A stretch of 64,000 nt of DNA from Prorocentrum cordatum (taxonomy: Eukaryota > Sar > Dinophyceae > Prorocentrales > Prorocentraceae), in NCBI GenBank assembly GCA_963575745.1, contig CAUYUJ010015727.1, positions 299,320 through 363,319 on the forward strand. Direction: 5' to 3'. Positions 58,178-64,000 of this stretch are shown piece by piece; position 1 is the stretch's first letter, and each line of letters opens with the position of its first letter. The notes below the pieces were generated by a model. It had not been told where the DNA came from. It saw only the letters and a program-made list of their open reading frames with translations, and ran no database searches. Position numbers and translations under genes: made by a program.

Positions 58178-60465
58178 CGTGGCTTCACCTGTTCTGTCCT
58201 CTTTAGGGGGCGGGCAAAATCCAATATGTTCTCAACGCCTTCCTACTTCATGTTTCTGCCTACTTCCGACCGATGGGCACTTCGGCAGCTTTCCCGCCCA
58301 TGCCAGTCTCGGCTCACGATGCTGCAGCGCACCCTCCCGTCCCAGGTCCCTTCCTCATGAGCCCCCACCATATTTTTCCCGGGACGCGTTCCCTTGACGG
58401 ACGAGCGCCCCACGGGTCCGCCATGCCGCCGAGAGGTCCGACTTGAAAGAGGGCCCGATTTCCATTCTCGCAGCCTCGACACAGATCAATGGGCAGATGG
58501 GTATACTGGATGAGGAGAGACTATTTTGTGTGGCCAGGTTTTGCCTCATGAAGACCTCCGGGGGCTTCGTGCGACCTCTGGAGACATTCGGATTGAGAAG
58601 GTGAAGAATAATAAGAAGAAAAATGATAAGGAGGAGGAGGAGGAGGAGGAGGAACAGGCAGAAGAGGAGGGCGATGTCTCGGAACAGGGCTTGCACGCAG
58701 TTCTCATGCGAGCGATGCAGAGAAACGGGTTCGACTGCGCCGACATTCGCGCGGAAGGTTCCCGCGTAAGGTCGCGTGTAAGCGCCATCGTATCCTATGT
58801 AATTGGCGCGCCGCGCTGGTCGCCCGCGTAAGCCACCGCGTGAGGGTCGCTATGCCATCTTGCGTAATACCTGGCTCTTTCCGTCGCTCGTGTGTGTTTT
58901 GGCCCTCTGCGGGCTCGCTCTTCAGGCCTGGGGACCACAGCGCGACAACGGGCTGACCCCGAGAGTGTGGCCGAGAGTCCCGGTGGCCCTCTGCGCGCCC
59001 CAGCTGGGAGGAATCGGGGGCGATGATCGGGGACACCGGAATGATGAGGGCCCTCTCTTACCCTCCTCGCAGGCCTCCCGCAGCTCCCTCGTCGCCACGG
59101 CTGGCTGCGCCACGAGATCCAGCGGAACCCGCTCCAGGACGGGTCCAGGAGGACCCAGACTTCTGACATTGCAGGCGGCCCGGATTAGTAGGTCGACCCT
59201 GCCAGATCGAGGGTACCCTCGTGTCCTGTGTCTCGCGACCCATGCTTCGTACATTCCTGTGGCGGTGTGGCCCTCGAAAGGGTCTTGTGTCCTCTCGCGT
59301 ATCCTCTCCAATCAAGCCCGACTGTATGGTCGATTCAATGCCCGCGTGTTCTTGGCAAGGTCGGCGTTGCAGGCAGTGGCCGTCCTCGGACCCAGTTCCA
59401 CCGGGAGGACATCTCTCCTGGCGCAGCACCCCTCACGTGCGACGTCGTGGGGGAACAAGGTTGCGCGGAATGCCATGGTTGGAGCTCCCGATCTCATACC
59501 GCACGCGTGATGTTTACTCCGTGCCGGGCCTGCCCATGAGGGTCCCCGGGCCCGGGTTGTGTCAGATGCACCCGCCGCTCTATGCGTCCACGACATCCAG
59601 ATAATGTGAGATGTTCTGTTCCTGCCCCTCTTTTTATCCATCCATGTCCCTCCGTCAGAAAGAGAGAGAGAGAGAGAACAAAACAAAAAGACGGTGCAAG
59701 TTATATCAGGCACGTATGGATACACAATGTCAACGATGTACACCTACTGACGTTCTTATTACGCCAGGTGGCGCCCACATCATCGTTTTTGGCGGAAGTG
59801 CTTCTGAGGGCCCGAGCTGAACGGTGACTTGGCGATTCCGCCCACATGTTGTCGAGTTCATTTTGCAGCAGAGGCAGAACGAGGGCAGAACGAGGGAGAA
59901 CGCAAACGAACCGAAGACGGAAAGCATTGTTCAGGTTGGGCCCTGTTGTTCTTGCTTGGTCCGCTGGGATTGTCAGATGAGTGTCGGGGGGGATGCCCAC
60001 AGGTCCAGAAGCTTGGTGGTTCTTCTCTTCAACCGGCTTGTGGGGTTAATTTCTGTTGAAGGTGTGTAGATCCACATAGTTCGGAAACAAGGGGTCTTGA
60101 TTGTTTCCAGACGTTGGAGTTACGGGTCCTCCTCTTGAAACTCGAGCCCTGGATTTCTCCAGGGGTGCGGTAGACGATAAGAATGCCAACAAGGAAGTCC
60201 AGCTGTGGCGCAGGGGAGCCCCTCCCAGAGGCCCACAGAGAGACGCACCTCAAGAAGCTTCGATCCTCCACTTTTGCGACTCTCGAAGTTTTCGATCCTC
60301 AGACGTTGACGTGTCTGTCCCCGAGCGCGTTCCACGACTCGCGGAGCTCGCAGAGTGCCTATACTCGCCGACGTCTGAACAAAACACACGTGTCCGCCTT
60401 GATCTGAAGCATCGTAAGCATCTCCGCGGCGGATCCGGGCCACTTGCGAGCAGGTGCTCGGCGAG
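58178..60465. other. Unannotated region, possible degraded ORF on the minus strand
   Basis: A GGA/AAT run lies at 58600-58655 and an AGAG run at about 59660-59680. Between 58920 and 59510 the minus strand has short frames that could be pieces of one broken protein (CCARRDVLPVELGPRTATAC; MYEAWVARHRTRGYPRSGRV), but a + strand frame of 235 codons covers the same DNA and neither is recognised. Nothing else was seen. Confidence 0.35.
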
Positions 60466-60660
60466 TGGTCTCCTCCTCCCCTCCTCCTCCTCTACCTCCT
60501 CCTCCTCCTCCTCCTCCTCCTCCCTCCTCCTCCTCCTCCTCCTCCTCCGCCTCCTCCTCCCTCCTCCTCCTCCTTCCTCCTCCTCCTCCTCCTCCCTCCT
60601 CCTCCTCCTCCTCTTCCTCCTCCTCCTCCTCCTCGCTCCTCCTCCTCCCCATTCCTCGAG
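60466..60660. repeat. CTC microsatellite
   Basis: CCTCCTCCT runs with occasional C insertions; no gene. Confidence 0.95.
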
Positions 60661-60857
60661 CACCGCGCTGGCCTGGCCCGGCCCCCCTCCCGCGCGGGCG
60701 ACGGCCAGCCCCGCCTCGGCCGCCACGGCTCGCAGCAGGGAGTGGCCGCGGCGCTCTCCGCCCGGGGGGCCTCTCGCGCCGCGGGCTCCGCGGCGCCGCA
60801 GAAGCCGCCACCCGGCCGGTGCGCCGGCGGCCGCACCCACAGGCGCGCTCCGTCCGT

Positions 60858-61275
60858 CAAGCAGCGGCGAAGCGTCCTGGCTCGCCCATAGTCGGCGGGC
60901 GAAGAACGGTGTAACATAAACGTTTTTGCTGTCGGGGGCGCCCGTCCCTGGGCGGCCGGAAAGTTTATACCCTTCCTGTGGCACCGTAGGGGGTATAAAC
61001 TTTCCAGCCGCCCAGGGACAGGTGCCCCCGACAGCGAAAAAGTTTATTTTGTAGCGTTCTTCGCCCGCTGACTATAGCCCCACCAAACAATGTTCTAAGA
61101 ACCTGTCGTGGTCTCCACGAACTGTTCTTAGAACATTTCTGGCGGAGTCTGGCTTGTTTAAACACATGGGGTTCGTGTTCTAAGAACATGGTTTTTGTCA
61201 TTGGAACATTTTTGGGACTCTAAGAACATTTCGTGGTATGACTATAGGAATGCCGGGACGGTCGGTCCCTGCTCA
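60858..61275 (+). repeat. Dispersed repeat K, copy 2, interrupted by element L
   Basis: 60858-60891 and 61073-61275 together match 48577-48820 (GGCGAAGCGTCCTGGCTCGC | TATAGCCCCACCAAACAATG ... ACTATAGGAATGCCGGGAC). Confidence 0.85.
60892..61072. mobile_element. Foldback element L (181 bp) with 5-bp target duplication and known empty site
   Basis: Inverted ends TCGGCGGGCGAAGAACG and CGTTCTTCGCCCGCTGA pair. Arms continue for ~80 bp (GCTGTCGGGGGC...CCCTGGGCGGC.GGAAAGTTTATACCC) around a short loop. CATAG (60887-60891) and TATAG (61073-61077) flank it; the paralogous repeat at 48608 has a single TATAG. Confidence 0.9.
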
Positions 61276-61317
61276 AGCGTAAGGTTGGAGGCCCAGACCC
61301 CCTCGAGTAATGCCAAA

Positions 61318-61590
61318 CACAAAAAAACACGACGGGGGGGGGGTTCGCCAGTTTCGGCCTGGGGAGGCCCTCCCTGGGCCTCGGGACCGGCAGGAAGCGA
61401 CTCGAGTAATGAAAACAAAAACGCGACGCGGGGGTGTTGCACCAGTTTCGGCCTGGGGAGGCCCTCCCCGGGCCTCGGGACCGTCAGGAAGCGGCTCGGG
61501 ATGAGGAGCCGGTCCCGGGGAGTGGGTCGGAGCCTCTGGGGGCGGACGTCACGAAGAAATCATGTCGTCGGAGGTCTGGGGAGTCAGAAG
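61318..61590 (-). repeat. Dispersed repeat G, partial copy plus full copy in tandem
   Basis: 61325-61410 holds the head (ACGACGGGG...TTTCGGCCTGGGGAGGCCC, CAGGAAGCGACTCGAG). 61425-61585 repeats it and continues through GGATGAGGAGCCGGTCCCGG and GGGGGCGGACGTCACGAAG to GTCGTCGGAGGTCTGGG. Confidence 0.85.
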
Positions 61591-61664
61591 TGGAAGTCTC
61601 CGCTCGCCTCGCATGGAATGTACGTCGGCGAGTCGTTTGTCCCACAGCGCCCCACGGCACGCGC

Positions 61665-61800
61665 ACCGCGCCCAGCAGCGCCCACTAGCTAGCACTCACT
61701 TCGCGCCCAACAGCGTCCAACTAGCGCCCAACAGTGCCCAAGAGCGCCCAGTAGCGCAGAACAACGCCCGACTGGCGCCCAGTAGCGCACAATGGCGCCA
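61665..61800 (+). repeat. GCGCCCAACAGC minisatellite
   Basis: About ten imperfect 10-14-bp units of AGCGCCCAGTAGC type. Confidence 0.8.
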
Positions 61801-61908
61801 TATGAGGGAGGTGCGTTACGTCCGATTGGCGCGCTATTGGACGCGCCATGGGGCGCGGTGGGGGGCGACCACAAGCTTTCGCGTGTTGCTTTTTACGCAT
61901 GTTAGAGT

Positions 61909-62038
61909 GACCCTTCGCCGGAGTGACCCTTGGTGCGGGCCCCCAGGGATCCGCCAGCACTGGCTGGCCTGCATGGATGGCTTGGGTCTGGCCTCCCCCG
62001 CAGCCCACCTGAAGCCGTGCACCGAAGGTCACTCTTAC
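61909..62038. mobile_element. Possible small foldback
   Basis: GTTAGAGTGACCCTTCG pairs with CGAAGGTCACTCTTAC at either end of ~130 bp. Confidence 0.5.
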
Positions 62039-63084
62039 CTGGGGCCACCCTCGCGTGCAGCCGAACCGACCCCCCGCCCCTTCCCCCCTTCGTGCCCATC
62101 TTCCTGAGCGACGGACAGAATGCACGCAGCAGCGCCCTGGGCGCTGATCAATACAATGAGCTCTAGATCGTTGTTCGTCGGCGTCGTCGTTGTGGGGGGG
62201 CCCTATTCCCTGCGGGGGGTAATACGAGTGGGGGGCCCTCTTCCTTTTGGTCGCATTTTCTTGCGCACCGCGAAACATCGAGAATCGAATTGGACGGTGG
62301 GATTCCGATTTAAAGTGCAGGTGGGATTCAGAATTTGAGGCGAGTTTACGTGTTTGACGTGATGTGACTGTCAGCATATTCCTCGATATTGGTGTGACAT
62401 TTGGAGGTGAGGATTTGGACATTGCGTCTGGGTGCCGGGTAATTTTGAGGACAAACCTTGAATCGGAAGCTCTGGGGGATTAAGGGTTAGGACAGTTCCA
62501 TCTCCGTGGTAAAGCTTTGAGTGGAAACGCCTGAAGCGAACACAGTTTTCGAGCCATCCTACGGCGCAGACGCCGGGGCAAAAGCGGGGGGCAGCACAAC
62601 ATTTGCATGGCGAAGGGGATGGTTTGTCCAAGAAAAGACTTGACAGCTTCTGGTATGTCGGGCCACTGTGCAGGTTCGAGTTGTTTCAGGGGGGCCTAGG
62701 CTTGTGGAAGACGATCAATGGATATGATGCATGTTGCCAAGTAATTTCCAGATGTGGGACGGATCCATGTTGGGACGTTTTGGAACATGTTTTCAAAGTG
62801 CTAGAACATGTTTTGAACATGTTTCGAACATGTTTAAAGCTTTAAAGCATGTAGAAGACAGGTTGCAAAATACATTCTTAATCTAATGGTGGAACGGTTA
62901 GAGTGTCCATTGTCATGACATCCAGAAGCCTAGACCCTGGGGGGTACCTCCTGCGAGTATCTCTGGCATGTCTCCCACCCGCCGAGACCGCCTGCACCAC
63001 GCGTGACGTGCTGCACTTCGGAGCGAGGTTCCCTCCTTGGCCCTCGGCCGCACTTCTGCTTGTCCGTTGCTAGATCTCAGCGGC
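62039..63084. other. Unannotated, with a GAACATGTTT cluster
   Basis: About 62775-62835 repeats the palindrome-containing string GAACATGTTT four to five times. Otherwise no gene or repeat was recognised. Confidence 0.45.
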
Positions 63085-63215
63085 GAGCGAGGCTTCTGAG
63101 AAGGTTTTCTGTCTTCGGGGAAGGCCCTCGAAAACTTCTCAGAAGGCCAGGGGACGTCCGAACCTTCTGGGGAGGCCTTCTCCTTCTCACATTCCCCCCC
63201 TCACTCGCCGCCGAA
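63085..63215. repeat. J-type repeat, inverted copy of 49541-49715
   Basis: GAGGCTTCTGAGAAGGTTTTCTGTCTTCGGGGAAGGCCC...CCTTCTCCTTCTCACATTCCC is the reverse complement of the 49.5-kb copy with moderate divergence. Confidence 0.75.
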
Positions 63216-64000
63216 TATCTTTTGGGACAAATCCCTGGGAGGCTTGCCCAAGGGGGGTTGTCTTGTTGGGCTGCCCAGATCCCCTCAAGGGCATGGTCTG
63301 GGGAGGTCGTTCTGTCGCCATGTTAACGTGCACGGGTTGTCCAGGTTGTGCGGGGGGTGGTCCGGGGATTTTTGCTAGACTGGGTTACACTAAAGACACT
63401 GACAAAAGGACCGGTTTGGGCTCAGGAGGTGCTCGGGTTTTCGGGCCGTTCTTTAGATCTATGTCGTGGAGCCTGCTTGTGACAGGGCCTGGGCCCGCTG
63501 TGGCCAGGAACGCCCCTTCGTTCCTTCTCGAGCGCTCCGTCTGCTAGCACGTCGGCTGCCCTTTTCCGTGGAACGTAGAACTTCTGGATGCCGCAGCCAG
63601 CTCTGCCGCCGCGCCCTGGCCGCTGTCTTGCTCGGCGCGCTGCGTGCCCCACGCCGCCGCCGACAAAAAGAAGCGCTCCACCCGCACGTGCGCCGCCTCC
63701 CCCGCGGGGTCGGCTGCGCTCTCCGGCGGGAGACGGGCATCGCGGGCGACTTCTCTCCCCCAGTCCCCGAGCTCCGTCCGAGAAGTGTCTGGCCATGCGG
63801 ACAAGTGGGGGGAGGACTCTGGGATACACCCCCAGGGGGCCCGTTCGGACGCACCCCTTGCCGAGGATGGGCGCCACCCAATCGTATTTCCCAGGGTTTG
63901 GCGGTTTGGCCCCAACTTTCAGGTCCGCTCGGAAATCCCTCGAAGAATGGGATACGTAGGGGGTTGACGTGTCCCCTGTTAGTTGCGACGGCCACCCGTG
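63216..64000. other. Unannotated right end of the window
   Basis: No gene, RNA or repeat recognised. Confidence 0.4.

Noticed and set aside
58803-59510. 235-codon + strand ORF and competing minus-strand ORFs
   Set aside because: Conflicting frames on both strands, no recognised motif; left as a possible degraded gene only.
1-64000. CRISPR arrays, rRNA and tRNA genes
   Set aside because: The regular repeats here are satellites, microsatellites or foldbacks with no spacer structure; I recognised no rRNA core sequence or tRNA cloverleaf by eye. A tRNAscan/Infernal run would settle the latter.

Overview
The window reads as nuclear DNA of a dinoflagellate. The evidence is a 22-nt sequence matching the dinoflagellate spliced leader at 21 positions (24175-24196), long GC-rich tracts, four same-strand ORFs whose body lies in long uninterrupted frames, a copia element and a LINE whose sequences resemble dinoflagellate families I know, and extreme repeat content. 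The species cannot be named from sequence alone. By length, most of the window is repeats and mobile DNA.

Region 1 (1-12.9 kb) carries four ORFs on the + strand: an unknown 692-codon ORF open to the left edge (1-2092), an unknown basic/acidic protein (4007-6000), an unknown lysine-rich helical protein (6905-8020), and a transposase-like gene (9167-12858). The second and fourth are each interrupted by a copy of the same ~750-bp element ('element A'). Each copy is flanked by a direct repeat ATT, and removing the element plus one ATT restores an open frame in both genes. The second copy of A is itself split by a ~790-bp insert carrying repeat B, which also occurs free at 3.0-3.8 kb.

Region 2 (12.9-35.9 kb) has no convincing intact gene. 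It holds purine/pyrimidine, GAC/GTC and GAT/GCT microsatellites (one 1.7 kb long), higher-order arrays of a CTTGGG-type motif (19.2-21.3 and 28.5-29.0 kb), several foldback (MITE-like) families, three tandem copies of a ~250-bp inverted-repeat element, and one retroposed LINE-5'-like fragment that begins exactly at the relic spliced leader.

Region 3 (35,991-42,206) is a structurally complete Ty1/copia retrotransposon: 5-bp ACACA target duplications, 230-bp LTRs differing at one base, an initiator-Met-type primer site, a polypurine tract, and one uninterrupted 1782-codon gag-protease-integrase-RT-RNase H ORF with an unusual C-terminal membrane segment and SAP-like tail. It is a recent insertion and could still be active.

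Region 4 (42.2-51 kb) is another dense MITE, minisatellite and microsatellite zone. Region 5 (about 51.1-57.25 kb, minus strand) is a decayed LINE: zinc-finger/coiled-coil N-terminus, AP-endonuclease domain, reverse transcriptase and C-terminal RNase H, broken by stops and frameshifts, including a stop at the position expected for the tyrosine of the RT YxDD box. Region 6 (57.3-64 kb) is repeats and sequence in which I recognise no gene; a foldback element there (60892-61072) has a visible empty site in a paralogous repeat at 48.6 kb.

No rRNA, tRNA or CRISPR features were recognised. The main story is layered transposition: elements inside elements inside genes, several with target duplications or empty sites that can be read directly.
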